From assembly GCA_021730985.1 (NCBI GenBank), contig JAKFYI010000010.1, forward strand, positions 50,154 to 114,153: 64,000 bases of DNA. Reading direction: 5' to 3'. This stretch comes from Hyphomicrobiales bacterium (GTDB taxonomy: Bacteria; Pseudomonadota; Alphaproteobacteria; Rhizobiales; Xanthobacteraceae). Below, one piece after another: positions 17,981-26,380 of this stretch (the stretch's first letter is position 1; each line of letters begins with the position of its first letter). The notes under the pieces were generated by a model. It was given only the letters and a program-made list of their open reading frames with translations. It was not told where the DNA came from and searched no databases. The position numbers and the translations under genes are program-made.

Positions 17981-19309
17981 ATGAACTATGCCATTGGCTT
18001 GGGCCGAGGCTACTCGCTCAAAGCTCTATCAAGGTCTATCAATCGACCTTCCATCACGCTCGCTGCCATCGCTCTCGCTCTGGCACTCGGGGCAATGCGG
18101 CTTCCGTTTCTGCAATACCTCCGCCCGATCGGCGATTTCTACATCGCCTTACTCCAGATTTGCGTCATGCCGTTTCTGCTTGCCACGATTCCATTGGCGG
18201 TGCGTTCAGCCATGGTTAGTGGATCGGCAAGCGGGGTCATCAGATCGCTCGTCATTTGGCTTCTCATTACCGTGGTCGTGGTCGCGTTCGCGTCGATCAT
18301 CGTCACCAGCGTGATCTTTCACTTTGTGTCGCCGGACGAGCACATGATCGCGAATATCGGCGCGTTGGTCGGGCGATCTGCCGACAGTATCGACGTTGAA
18401 TTTGCCGTCGATTCAGCCCGCGCAATCCAAGCCGCAAGCGGTGCAGAAGCAGGAATTTTCACCATCATCCCGACAAACATATTTGCAGCGTTGTCCTCGA
18501 ATGACAGCGTGCGTGTGCTGGTATTCGCGGCGATTTTTGGCATCGGCATGGTGATGACGGAGCGAGAATCTGGCCGCTCCATCTTTGGCGCCTTGCAGCA
18601 CATCCAAGCGGTTTGTGTCAGAATTTTTGACTGGTTCGGCCTCTTGGTGCCAATCGGAATTGTTGCTCTCATCGCGCCTCAAGTTGCGTTGCTTGGCAGC
18701 GATGCTTTTGTTGTCCTCGCATTGTTCGCTTATGCGTTCCTGGCTGCCAGCCTGTTGCTGCTTTTGGTTGTCATGCTGGTTACGGGCATATTGCTGCGCA
18801 AATCCCCCGGAATGGTTTTTGCTGCCTTGCTGAAGCCCATGATGCTCGGCGCATCAACACGCAATACGCTAATCTGCATTCCAGTTGCGCTCGAAACATT
18901 GAAAGACGATCTCAAAGTCAAAAGCGAACCTTGCGATCTCTTTATTCCGATCGGCTTCGCGACGATCCGGTTTGGGACCATTCTGTATTTCATCATTGCG
19001 ACACTGTTCATGGGAACATTGATGGGCCGCGCGTTCAGTCCAATCGATCTGTGCTTGGTCGCGGCGTTCTCAGTCGGCGCGTCATTTGCGACGATCGGGG
19101 TTACCGGTCTCGCGGCACTGGCGCCCTTGGCGGTGGTCCTACGCCCCTTCGGGCTATCTTATGAAGTTGCTGTTCCACTTATGATCATCATCGATCCAAT
19201 CGCCAACATGATCCGGGTCATGCTGAACGTTGCCATCAACAGCACCATCCCGGTGCTTGCGGTGGGGCGCGAGGCCAAGGCCCCGCAGATGGCACAGGCA
19301 TCGCCATAA
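17981..19309 (+). CDS. Dicarboxylate/amino acid:cation symporter (DAACS family)
   Basis: A 442-residue membrane protein of the sodium- or proton-coupled glutamate/dicarboxylate symporter family. Visible hallmarks are the PFLLATIPLAV segment after helix 2, the TIIPTNIFAALSSN segment near residue 165 (PxN-type motif), a hairpin region around STRNTL near 300, and the C-terminal DPIANMIRVMLNV segment near 405 that carries the ion/substrate-binding Asp and Asn. It begins 4 bases after the binding-protein gene, so the two are surely co-transcribed. Pairing a family 3 binding protein with a DAACS carrier rather than ABC subunits is unusual. Lower GC than its surroundings suggests acquisition by transfer. 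Confidence 0.88.
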   Translation: MNYAIGLGRGYSLKALSRSINRPSITLAAIALALALGAMRLPFLQYLRPIGDFYIALLQICVMPFLLATIPLAVRSAMVSGSASGVIRSLVIWLLITVVVVAFASIIVTSVIFHFVSPDEHMIANIGALVGRSADSIDVEFAVDSARAIQAASGAEAGIFTIIPTNIFAALSSNDSVRVLVFAAIFGIGMVMTERESGRSIFGALQHIQAVCVRIFDWFGLLVPIGIVALIAPQVALLGSDAFVVLALFAYAFLAASLLLLLVVMLVTGILLRKSPGMVFAALLKPMMLGASTRNTLICIPVALETLKDDLKVKSEPCDLFIPIGFATIRFGTILYFIIATLFMGTLMGRAFSPIDLCLVAAFSVGASFATIGVTGLAALAPLAVVLRPFGLSYEVAVPLMIIIDPIANMIRVMLNVAINSTIPVLAVGREAKAPQMAQASP

Positions 19310-19334
19310 CCAACCGCGTATCCGGAGGTGGTCT

Positions 19335-19748
19335 GTGGACACCTTGGTCGCTACCTATCTTGCATGGATCGTTGCTCAAACCGGCTTGTCTGTACCTGAC
19401 AATCCGCCAATAAAATTTATGGCACTGAAGGAAGTGGCTAGACGATATGGCTCGCCGGAAAATGCCGGAGTGGAATTGCAGGCGCTCTACAATTTTTCCG
19501 AACGTACAATTTATTTGCCGCAGGGATGGCAGCCCAACGATCTACGACAGAGAAGCGCTCTGTTGCACGAATTGGTGCATCATGTGCAGAGGTTCAACGA
19601 CATAGCGCTCCCCTGCCCTGCCGCCTACGAGCGGCAAGCATACCAATTGCAAATTCTGTGGTTGCGCGAGCAGGGAGTGACGCGTCCCTACGAACTTATT
19701 AAGACAAACGAACTCAGCATCAATGCGGTCAGCGTATGCCGGGATTGA
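19335..19748 (+). CDS. Small HExxH (putative zinc metallopeptidase-like) protein
   Basis: A 137-residue protein whose start is fixed by a near-perfect GGAGGT ribosome site 7 bases before the GTG at 19335. Residues 78-83 read HELVHH, the HExxH zinc-binding pattern, and Glu99 in AYERQAY could be the third ligand of a gluzincin-like site. Two cysteines (94 and 135) could pair. No membrane helix is clear beyond a weakly hydrophobic first 15 residues. I do not recognise a named function; it resembles uncharacterised DUF6647-type proteins, though I cannot confirm that assignment. It follows the symporter by 25 bases and shares its lower GC, so it belongs to the same cassette. Confidence 0.7.
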   Translation: MDTLVATYLAWIVAQTGLSVPDNPPIKFMALKEVARRYGSPENAGVELQALYNFSERTIYLPQGWQPNDLRQRSALLHELVHHVQRFNDIALPCPAAYERQAYQLQILWLREQGVTRPYELIKTNELSINAVSVCRD

Positions 19749-19847
19749 AGCTGACTCAGCCCGCCGCGGTGACGCACCGTCGCATGGCAAGCGGCGCGGC
19801 TATCGCGCAGCGGTCGCGCTGACCGCCGCCACAAGAACGATCTCCGC

Positions 19848-20831
19848 CTAGTTGGCCTGAATGCCGGCGTCGCGGATCACCCTGCCCCACTTCTCGATGT
19901 CGCCGGCGAGCGTCTTTCCGAGCGCCTCGGGCGACCGCTGGCCGGCGCCCGGCGCTTCGGCACCGAGTTCGGAGAACTGCTTCTGCGCCGCGGGCGCATC
20001 GATGCCCTTGGCGATGGCCGCGTTGAGCTGCCGGACGATTTCCGGCGGCGTGCCCTTCGGCGCAAAGATCGCATTCCACAGCACCATCTCGGCGCCCGGA
20101 TAACCCGCTTCCGAAATGGTTGGCACAGCCGGCAGCGCCTTGGAGCGGCTGTCGGCGAGCACCGCCAGCGCCTTGACGCCGCCGGCCTGCACCTGGGTCA
20201 TCACGCTGGTGGTCTGGTCGCACAAGAAATGGATCTGCCCCGCCAGCATGTCATGCATAATCTGCGAGGTGCCCTTGTAGGGAACGACCGATGCCTTGCC
20301 GCCGAGCCGCTGATTGACCAGCGCGCAGGCCAGATGAGAGCTGGAGCCGACCCCGGCGTGGCCGTTGTTCACCTTGTCACCCATGCCGCGCAGGTGATCG
20401 GCGAACTCCTTGACGTTGTTGGCCGGCACCTGCTTGGCGACAGTCAGGACGATCGGCGCCGAGGCGACAATTCCGACTGGCTCGAAGCTGTTGATCGAGT
20501 GCGCCTGGATATTCGGATAGACTGTGGGGCTGAAGCTCATGGTGCTCATGCCCGCAAGCAACAGCGTATAGCCGTCGGGCGCGGCACGCGCCGCCCGCAC
20601 CATGCCGATGGTGCCGGCCGCGCCCACCACGTTCTCGACCACCGCCTGCTGGCCGAGGCTGCTCGAGAACTGCGCGGCGATCACGCGCGCCACGATGTCG
20701 GTCGGCCCGCCGGCCGCGAACGGCACGATGATGGTGATGGGCTTGTTCGGATACGATTGCGCCTGCGCCGGACCCGCGAGCGCCAGCATCGACAGGCCCA
20801 ATGCAACGCCGCTCAAGACACGCTTGATCAT
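19848..20831 (-). CDS. Bug-family (TTT) periplasmic solute-binding protein
   Basis: A 327-residue Bug receptor with a Sec signal peptide (residues 1-25, ending AQAQS) and the family opening YPNKPITIIVPFAAGGPTD, then the GAAGTIGMVRAARAAPDGYT motif near residue 80 and a VPYKGTSQ loop near 190. Bug proteins bind carboxylates or related small acids in the periplasm. The ATG at 20831 follows a GGAGGG site and is preferred over an earlier in-frame start. It lies 100 bases downstream of the second TRAP dctM gene on the same strand, past a hairpin. No TctA/TctB permease is present. Confidence 0.93.
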   Translation of the reverse strand: MIKRVLSGVALGLSMLALAGPAQAQSYPNKPITIIVPFAAGGPTDIVARVIAAQFSSSLGQQAVVENVVGAAGTIGMVRAARAAPDGYTLLLAGMSTMSFSPTVYPNIQAHSINSFEPVGIVASAPIVLTVAKQVPANNVKEFADHLRGMGDKVNNGHAGVGSSSHLACALVNQRLGGKASVVPYKGTSQIMHDMLAGQIHFLCDQTTSVMTQVQAGGVKALAVLADSRSKALPAVPTISEAGYPGAEMVLWNAIFAPKGTPPEIVRQLNAAIAKGIDAPAAQKQFSELGAEAPGAGQRSPEALGKTLAGDIEKWGRVIRDAGIQAN

Positions 20832-20880
20832 GGCCGCCCTCCCTGTGCTCGATTGTCGGGCCGGTGGACCGGCTTCTCGT

Positions 20881-20904
20881 CGAGCCTCATAAGAATGAGG
20901 GCTC
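20881..20904 (-). terminator. Hairpin after dctM
   Basis: CCTCAT/ATGAGG arms with outer GAGC/CTC pairing form an imperfect stem in the gap between dctM and the Bug gene. There is no T-run on either side, so it is more likely a processing or attenuation hairpin than a strong intrinsic terminator. Confidence 0.35.
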
Positions 20905-20931
20905 GGCAACGCAGCGTCAATCGGCCGGCGG

Positions 20932-22221
20932 CTATCGCATCGTCGCAGGCAGCCACAGCGCGATCTGCGGGAATACCATGACGAGCGCGGTCGTCACCAC
21001 GATCGCCATCATGAGAATGCTGGTGCCTTTGTAGACCTTCATCAGGTCTACGCCTGCCGTGGCGCTCACCACGAACGCGATCAGCCCGACGGGGGGAAAG
21101 ACCAGCCCCATCGCCACCATCAGCATCGACACCACGCCGAACCAGACCGGATCGAAGCCGAGCGCGGTGATCAGCGGGAATGTCAGTTGCAGCGTCAGCA
21201 GCAGTAGCGGGATTTCGTCCATGAACATGCTGATGACGAAATAGACGACGACAATCCCGATCATCACCACCCAGCGGTTGAGGTCCATCTCGGTGACCAG
21301 CGCGACCACGCTTTGCGGGATTCGGCTGAGCGTCATGTAATAGCCGAACACGGTGGCGCCGATCAGGATCAGGAAGATCATCGCCGAGGTGCGGATGGTG
21401 GACTTGAGCGCGCCGATCGTGTCGGGAACGGTCAGGCGGCCGAACGCCGCGCCGATCAGCACCGCCATCAGCGCGCCCAGCGCGCCGACCTCGGTCGGCG
21501 TCGCGATGCCGGTGTAGAGCAGCACCAGCACAATGAAGATCAGCAGCAGGCTCGGCCACACCCGCCCCAGACTGGCCCAGCGCTCCGGCCCGGACACGCG
21601 ATAGGTGGTGGGCGCGTGCTGCGGACTGACGCGCACCCACACATAGATCATGACCGCAAGCAATACGCCGACCAGGATGCCCGGCACGATGCCGGCGATC
21701 AGCAGCTTGCCGATCGAAGTCTGGGTGGCGATGCCGTAGATCACCATGGCGATGCTCGGCGGGATCAGGATATCGAGCGTGGCGCCGACGCCGATGGCAC
21801 CCGCGCCAAGCTCCTCGGAATAGCCGTGGCGGCGCATCTCGGGCATCGCGATCTTCGACATCACGGAAGCCGCGGCCACGCTCGCGCCCGACATCGCGCC
21901 GAAAATCCCGCAGGCGAATACGGTGGCAATCGCGAGCCCGCCCCTGATGTGCGACAGCCAGGCGGCGGCGGCGGCATACAGATCGCGCGCCAATCCGCTC
22001 GACGCGGACAGGTACGCCATCAGAATGAACATCGGGATGGTGCTGAGCGCGTAGTCCGCGACCGAGCTGTACGGCGCGAGGCTGAGGATGCCGAGCACAC
22101 GCGTGACATCGCCGGTAACCAGCCAGATGCCGACCATGCCCGCGCCGGCCAGCGCCACCGCGATCGGCACGCCGAACAGCAGCATGAACAGGAGCAGCAG
22201 GACCGGGAGCGTGCTGGCCAT
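20932..22221 (-). CDS. dctM: TRAP transporter large permease subunit, DctM family
   Basis: A 429-residue protein with about 12 membrane helices and the DctM hallmarks: PMFILMAYLSASSGLARDLY near residue 63, GAMSGASVAAASVMSKIAMPEM near 109 and LIPPSIAMVIYGI near 150. It forms the transmembrane channel of the second TRAP system in the window. It begins 4 bases after dctQ and is downstream of dctP in one minus-strand operon (dctP-dctQ-dctM). The substrate is an unidentified organic acid. Confidence 0.93.
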   Translation of the reverse strand: MASTLPVLLLLFMLLFGVPIAVALAGAGMVGIWLVTGDVTRVLGILSLAPYSSVADYALSTIPMFILMAYLSASSGLARDLYAAAAAWLSHIRGGLAIATVFACGIFGAMSGASVAAASVMSKIAMPEMRRHGYSEELGAGAIGVGATLDILIPPSIAMVIYGIATQTSIGKLLIAGIVPGILVGVLLAVMIYVWVRVSPQHAPTTYRVSGPERWASLGRVWPSLLLIFIVLVLLYTGIATPTEVGALGALMAVLIGAAFGRLTVPDTIGALKSTIRTSAMIFLILIGATVFGYYMTLSRIPQSVVALVTEMDLNRWVVMIGIVVVYFVISMFMDEIPLLLLTLQLTFPLITALGFDPVWFGVVSMLMVAMGLVFPPVGLIAFVVSATAGVDLMKVYKGTSILMMAIVVTTALVMVFPQIALWLPATMR

Positions 22222-22225
22222 GCCG

Positions 22226-22738
22226 CTAGCTGTCGGCTGTGGGCGTGTCGTGCGCGAACAGCAGCGCGCGGCCCTCGCGCACCCGCGGCAGGTCGATCAG
22301 CATCAAGACGCACATGGCGAGGAAGCCGAGCGGCACGAACAGATACGACGGGCCGATCAGCAGCGGCAGCGTCGTCAGCGTGGCGGTGTCGCCGAGCGCA
22401 CGCCAGGCCTGCTGGCCGGTCGCCAGCACGAAGATCAAGCAATAGGCGAGTGAGACCAAGTGGGCGAAGTGGTCGGCGGCGATCTTGGCACCGCGCGGGA
22501 GCCGGTCCACCAGAAACGTCACCCGGATGAACGCGCCGCCGCGGTAGGCGTAAGACATGCCGAGAAAGATCGTGGCCACCATCAGGTATTTTTCGGTGAT
22601 CTCGTAGGCGCCGAGGATCGGGCGGTTGAGCAGATAGCGGCTCATGGCGTCGGCGCTGGTGAGCAGCATCATGCCGGCGCACGCGATGGCCGCGGCATAG
22701 ACGAGCAGGAGTTCGCAGCGGAGGAGGAACTTTGTCAT
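22226..22738 (-). CDS. dctQ: TRAP transporter small membrane subunit, DctQ family
   Basis: A 170-residue protein with four predicted membrane helices (about residues 8-28, 45-65, 88-108 and 128-150). Conserved DctQ features include SRYLLNRPILGAYEI after helix 1. The ATG at 22738 is chosen because the open frame upstream of it is translated intergenic repeat sequence; a GGAGG-like site lies before it only weakly. dctM follows after 4 bases and dctP precedes it across an interspersed palindromic repeat. Confidence 0.9.
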   Translation of the reverse strand: MTKFLLRCELLLVYAAAIACAGMMLLTSADAMSRYLLNRPILGAYEITEKYLMVATIFLGMSYAYRGGAFIRVTFLVDRLPRGAKIAADHFAHLVSLAYCLIFVLATGQQAWRALGDTATLTTLPLLIGPSYLFVPLGFLAMCVLMLIDLPRVREGRALLFAHDTPTADS

Positions 22739-22765
22739 CACCGGCCTGCCGAGGCGGCTGCCGGC

Positions 22766-22890
22766 TCCCTCTCCCCGCTTGCGGGGAGAGGGTCGGGGTG
22801 AGGGGGAGTCTCCAAGCATCCGACTCGCGGAGAGACCCCATCACCCGACGCGCTTCGCGCATCGACCTCTCCCCGCAAGCGGGGAGAGGT
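22766..22890. repeat. Interspersed repeat with CTCTCCCCGC(A)AGCGGGGAGAG arms inside a TRAP operon
   Basis: The same facing GGGGAGAG palindromes seen at 13238 flank this element. It lies between dctP and dctQ, where intercistronic hairpins often change subunit stoichiometry, so an inserted repeat may serve that purpose here. Confidence 0.75.
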
Positions 22891-22907
22891 AAGCAGCGCG
22901 TGCAACA

Positions 22908-23936
22908 TCACTTCTTCAACATCGCAAGGGTGTCGTCGAGAATCTGGCGGGCCTCCTTGTGGCCCTTGGCCTCCATCTTCTTGACCCACGCATCCCACAG
23001 CGGCTCGCCCGCGACCTTCTGCCAGCGCGCCACCTCGGCAGCCGGCAGATCGAAGCGGTTCATCTCGTGCTTGCCCGCCTTGATCTTGGCGAGCGCGTCC
23101 TGCTCGGCGGTGTCGAAGAAGTTCTTGCCCCAGAACTTCGCGCCCTTCGGTCCGCTCACACTCATGATCTGGGTGCGCACGTCGGCCGGCAGGCTCGCCC
23201 ATTTCTGCTTGTTGGCGCAGATCGAGAAGTACGCCGTGAACATCGGCACCATGGTGTAGTTCTTGCCGACCTCATAGAGCCGGAAGCCCTGCACCGCCTC
23301 CCAGGGCGCGCCCATGCCGTCCACCACGCCCTTGTCGAGCGCCTGGTACATGTCGGGCATCGGGATCGGCGTCGGCACCATGCCGAGCGCCTTTGCCATC
23401 TCGGTCGGCGGTCCGCCCGGAATGCGGATCTTCATGCCCTTGAGGTCGTCCATCGTCTTCACCTGCTTCTTGGTGGTCAGCAGGAAGTACGGCGACGTGG
23501 TGTAGAGCAGCAGCGGCTCGACCTCGGAGAACTCCTTCTTGATCGCAGGATACTTCTCATAGAGCGCCCACAACACCTCGCTGGCTTGCTCGGCCGACTT
23601 CACCGGCAGGAACGGCAGCGTGATAACGTCGGCGAGCGGCGTCTGTTCGGCCCAGTAGCCGTGGAAGCACCAGCCGATGTCGGCGATGCCGGTGCGCACC
23701 GCGCGCCACATGTCGGGGCCCTTCACCAGCGTCTGCGACGGAAACACCTCGATCTTGACGCGGCCCTTGGTGGCCTCTTCGACCTGCTTGACCCAGGGTT
23801 GCAACGCGTTGCTCGGGCCCCAGGCCTGCGGCGAATTCTGGTCCGCGAACGTGAGCTTGATTTCCTGCGCGGGCGCGGGGATCGCCATCGTTACGGCGGC
23901 GAGCAAACCCAGAAGCGACAAAGCTTTCCTGGTCAC
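22908..23936 (-). CDS. dctP: TRAP transporter solute-binding protein, DctP family
   Basis: A 342-residue periplasmic receptor of the second TRAP system. A Sec signal peptide ends at PAPAQE. The family pattern includes MKIRIPGGPPTEMAKALG near residue 155 with the ligand-carboxylate arginine in KIRIPG, and GVVDGMGAPWEAVQG near 185. The GTG at 23936 is favoured because a perfect GGGAGG lies 6 bases upstream; an ATG nine codons earlier would place that site inside the gene. A 15-base inverted repeat lies just upstream and may be its operator. Confidence 0.92.
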   Translation of the reverse strand: MTRKALSLLGLLAAVTMAIPAPAQEIKLTFADQNSPQAWGPSNALQPWVKQVEEATKGRVKIEVFPSQTLVKGPDMWRAVRTGIADIGWCFHGYWAEQTPLADVITLPFLPVKSAEQASEVLWALYEKYPAIKKEFSEVEPLLLYTTSPYFLLTTKKQVKTMDDLKGMKIRIPGGPPTEMAKALGMVPTPIPMPDMYQALDKGVVDGMGAPWEAVQGFRLYEVGKNYTMVPMFTAYFSICANKQKWASLPADVRTQIMSVSGPKGAKFWGKNFFDTAEQDALAKIKAGKHEMNRFDLPAAEVARWQKVAGEPLWDAWVKKMEAKGHKEARQILDDTLAMLKK

Positions 23937-23960
23937 GGTGTCCTCCCTTGAGATAGGCCT

Positions 23961-23975
23961 CAAACGGGCCGTTTG
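23961..23975. promoter_or_regulatory. Inverted repeat upstream of TRAP operon
   Basis: CAAACGG-G-CCGTTTG is a perfect 7-1-7 inverted repeat located 25 bases before the dctP start. Position and symmetry suggest a repressor or activator site; no regulator gene is adjacent, so the cognate factor is unknown. Confidence 0.4.
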
Positions 23976-24040
23976 ACCGCAATAGTGAGGCGCAGGCGGC
24001 TATCGCACAAGGGGCAGCCGCCCACACCGCAATCGCAATT

Positions 24041-25507
24041 CTATTTCTCGGATAAGCCCGGAATGGCGATCCGCGCCAGCAGACCGTCCACCGTATCGTG
24101 GAAATGCTGCCACGGCGCCTCGCGGTCGCTCTGGTTGCGCACGATCAGCGAGTTGCCGGCATAGAACTTCTCGTACAGCATGTGGCGGCCGGCGAACTCG
24201 GAGCCGACCAGATCCCAGGCCAGCTTGTAGAGCTTGTGACGATCCACCGCCTCGATCGAGGCGGTCTTCCACCAGCTTTCAAACCGCCCACGCAACGCAT
24301 CGTCCTGCATCACGTCGATCGACGCCGGCATCACCATCGGATAGGCGCCGAGCAGCGTGCGCAACGTATCGATGATCTCGGTGTGATGCTCCTGGCACCA
24401 GTTGAGCGCGGCGTACATGATGCGGCGGTTCGGCGTGGCGTAGCCGTCGGGCCAATTCTCCCACGCCTCGATCTGCCCCTGCACCAGCCCTCCGATGGTC
24501 GCCTCCCACGCCGCCATGCGGCCCAGCACCTCACGCACCGCCGGAATCTTGTCGGTGCCATTGGCCTGGCAGACGCGGCTCGCGACACCGACGATCAGGC
24601 CCAGCTTCGACCAGAATCGGATGTTGGACTGGTGGTTCTGATAACAATTGGCCGGAGACTCGATGTAGATGCGGCGCGACATCGCGCCTTCGTTGTGCAG
24701 GAACACGCGCTCCCACGGAATCTTGACGCGGTCGCACACCAGCACGCTGTCGGTCTCGTCGAAACGGAACGACAACGGATAGTCCGCCTCGTGCCGCGCC
24801 GCCAGCGCATAGGGCTGGCGCGACCACAGCGATACGCCGGGAGCATTCAGCGGGAGTGCCGCGGTGATCGCCTCGCTCTTGTAGGCATCCTCGATGGGCG
24901 TGAGATTGCCGATCAAGATTTCGTCGGCATAGACCGCGCTGGTCGCCATCATCTTCATGCCGGAGACAGTAACGCCGGCATCGTCCTCGGCGACGACGCG
25001 CAGGTTCGGATCCTCGCGCTGCTGGTTGGGAAACAGGTCGGCGCTCTTGCGGCCACTGGCCGGCGTGACGGCAAAGCTGAGGTAGAGATCGTTCTTGCGG
25101 GCGTAGTCGTAGTAGTTGAGCAGGTTCCTGCCGAAGCCGGGCCGCAATCTCTCGAGCTGGCCGGGGTTCATCGCAAGCCCGGTCACCAGCCCCGACACCT
25201 GATCCGGCGAGCGGCCGACAAAGCCGTATGTGACGTCGGCAATCGCTTTCATCGCCCGCATGCGGCGCAACAGATCGTCTCGGCTGCGGCAGCGCAGCCA
25301 GTAGAGCGAATAGCGGTCGCCATCCTCCTCGAACGAGAACAGGTCCTGCTTCGCCGGATCGGCCTTGAGGTCGTACAGCCCTGCGACGGTGCGTGCGCCT
25401 TCGCGGAACGCCGGATGCGCGGTGACGTCATCGACCCGCTCGGCACCGATGTAGACGGTGCGGCCGTCGCGCATGCGTTCGAGCTTTTTCTGACCGCTGA
25501 CCAGCAC
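24041..25507 (-). CDS. 4-hydroxyphenylacetate 3-monooxygenase (HpaB) family oxygenase
   Basis: A 488-residue flavin-dependent oxygenase of the HpaB family, which hydroxylates phenols to catechols using reduced FAD supplied by a partner reductase. Seen are the N-terminal HpaB region (REGARTVAGLYD near residue 36), the flavin-contact segment GVTVSGMKMMATSAVYADE near 178, DRVKIPWERVFLHNE near 258 and the C-terminal YEKFYAGNS near 450. No hpaC-type reductase gene is next to it; the nearest FMN reductase is about 9 kb away. A homoprotocatechuate dioxygenase-like gene lies at 52704, so a phenylacetate or related pathway is possible, but the genes are not linked. Confidence 0.88.
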   Translation of the reverse strand: MLVSGQKKLERMRDGRTVYIGAERVDDVTAHPAFREGARTVAGLYDLKADPAKQDLFSFEEDGDRYSLYWLRCRSRDDLLRRMRAMKAIADVTYGFVGRSPDQVSGLVTGLAMNPGQLERLRPGFGRNLLNYYDYARKNDLYLSFAVTPASGRKSADLFPNQQREDPNLRVVAEDDAGVTVSGMKMMATSAVYADEILIGNLTPIEDAYKSEAITAALPLNAPGVSLWSRQPYALAARHEADYPLSFRFDETDSVLVCDRVKIPWERVFLHNEGAMSRRIYIESPANCYQNHQSNIRFWSKLGLIVGVASRVCQANGTDKIPAVREVLGRMAAWEATIGGLVQGQIEAWENWPDGYATPNRRIMYAALNWCQEHHTEIIDTLRTLLGAYPMVMPASIDVMQDDALRGRFESWWKTASIEAVDRHKLYKLAWDLVGSEFAGRHMLYEKFYAGNSLIVRNQSDREAPWQHFHDTVDGLLARIAIPGLSEK

Positions 25508-25570
25508 GTTCCGCTCCCTGCAACTTGCTTTGGCGAATTAACGCAGCCGGACGCCTTGCAGGCAATGGCG

Positions 25571-26260
25571 CTATTTGCGCACCAGCAAGACTGGATCGGC
25601 GGTCGCAGGGACGCGCTGCCAGGTGGTGGGGTCGGTTTCTTCGAAGCGCCACGGCTGGCCCTTCGCTGGCTTAAGCAGCAGTTCGCCGCGGTCCATTTGC
25701 CAGGCCGCCGGGCCGAACCGGGTCACGAAGGCGTCGCACGGCGGCCGCACCCGGACGGCGAAATCATCGCCCGCCGCCGTGCCGGTCAGGGTCAGCGTGC
25801 AGACCGGCTTGCCCGCGCCGCGCACGATGGTCCATTCGCCGCTGATCTCCTCAGCGGTGCGCGGCTGCGGGCCGGCGGCGGTCGCCTTCTGGATGAACAG
25901 GATGCCTTCACCGGGCATCGGCGCCTCATAAACTCCGGCTTCCACCTCGGAAAACTCCAGCAGCGTGCCGCCGCCGGACTCGACCAGCCGCAGGAAATCG
26001 TTTTCCGCGAGCGTCCAGCCCACGATCCGGCCGGTGAAGGGGTATTTGCCTGCACAGGCGCGGTCGAACTCCGCGCGCATAGCCGACGCCACCGGGTCGG
26101 TGCGAAGCGTGATGCTGCAGACCTTGTCGCGGTCGGCGTTGGTGAACTCCCAGACCCCGGCGATTGCCTTGACGGCTTCGCTCGGCTCCGGCGCCTGCGC
26201 TGCCGCGTGGCCGCAAAAGGCAGCGAGCAGCACAAATCCCAGAACGGCGCCACGTTTCAT
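25571..26260 (-). CDS. Secreted protein with two AprI/Inh-like inhibitor domains
   Basis: A 229-residue protein with a Sec signal peptide (residues 1-22, ending AAAQA). Two repeated beta-barrel-like halves follow: the first with ISGVWEFTN-like AGVWEFTNADRDKVCSITL near residue 34, the second with SGEWTIVRGAGKPVCTLTL near 140. Each contains a W in an opening strand and a paired-cysteine pattern (KVC...RAC and PVC...PPC), as in AprI/Inh inhibitors of serralysin-type metalloproteases. No protease gene is visible in the window. The tandem duplication is unusual for a family generally found as one domain. Function as an inhibitor is inferred. Confidence 0.72.
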   Translation of the reverse strand: MKRGAVLGFVLLAAFCGHAAAQAPEPSEAVKAIAGVWEFTNADRDKVCSITLRTDPVASAMRAEFDRACAGKYPFTGRIVGWTLAENDFLRLVESGGGTLLEFSEVEAGVYEAPMPGEGILFIQKATAAGPQPRTAEEISGEWTIVRGAGKPVCTLTLTGTAAGDDFAVRVRPPCDAFVTRFGPAAWQMDRGELLLKPAKGQPWRFEETDPTTWQRVPATADPVLLVRK

Positions 26261-26380
26261 CGCGCGAATTTATCACAGCCCTTCGCACGCCGACCATGCA
26301 ATTTGCGCGCATTGCCGCCGCGCGAGCGGGCGTGCTAGCAGACACCGATCACAATTCAGGGTCGCATGGAGGAGTTGGTT

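Noticed and set aside
24098..26338. Open plus-strand frame of 746 codons
   Set aside because: It is antisense to the HpaB-like and AprI-like genes and has only low-complexity basic composition.
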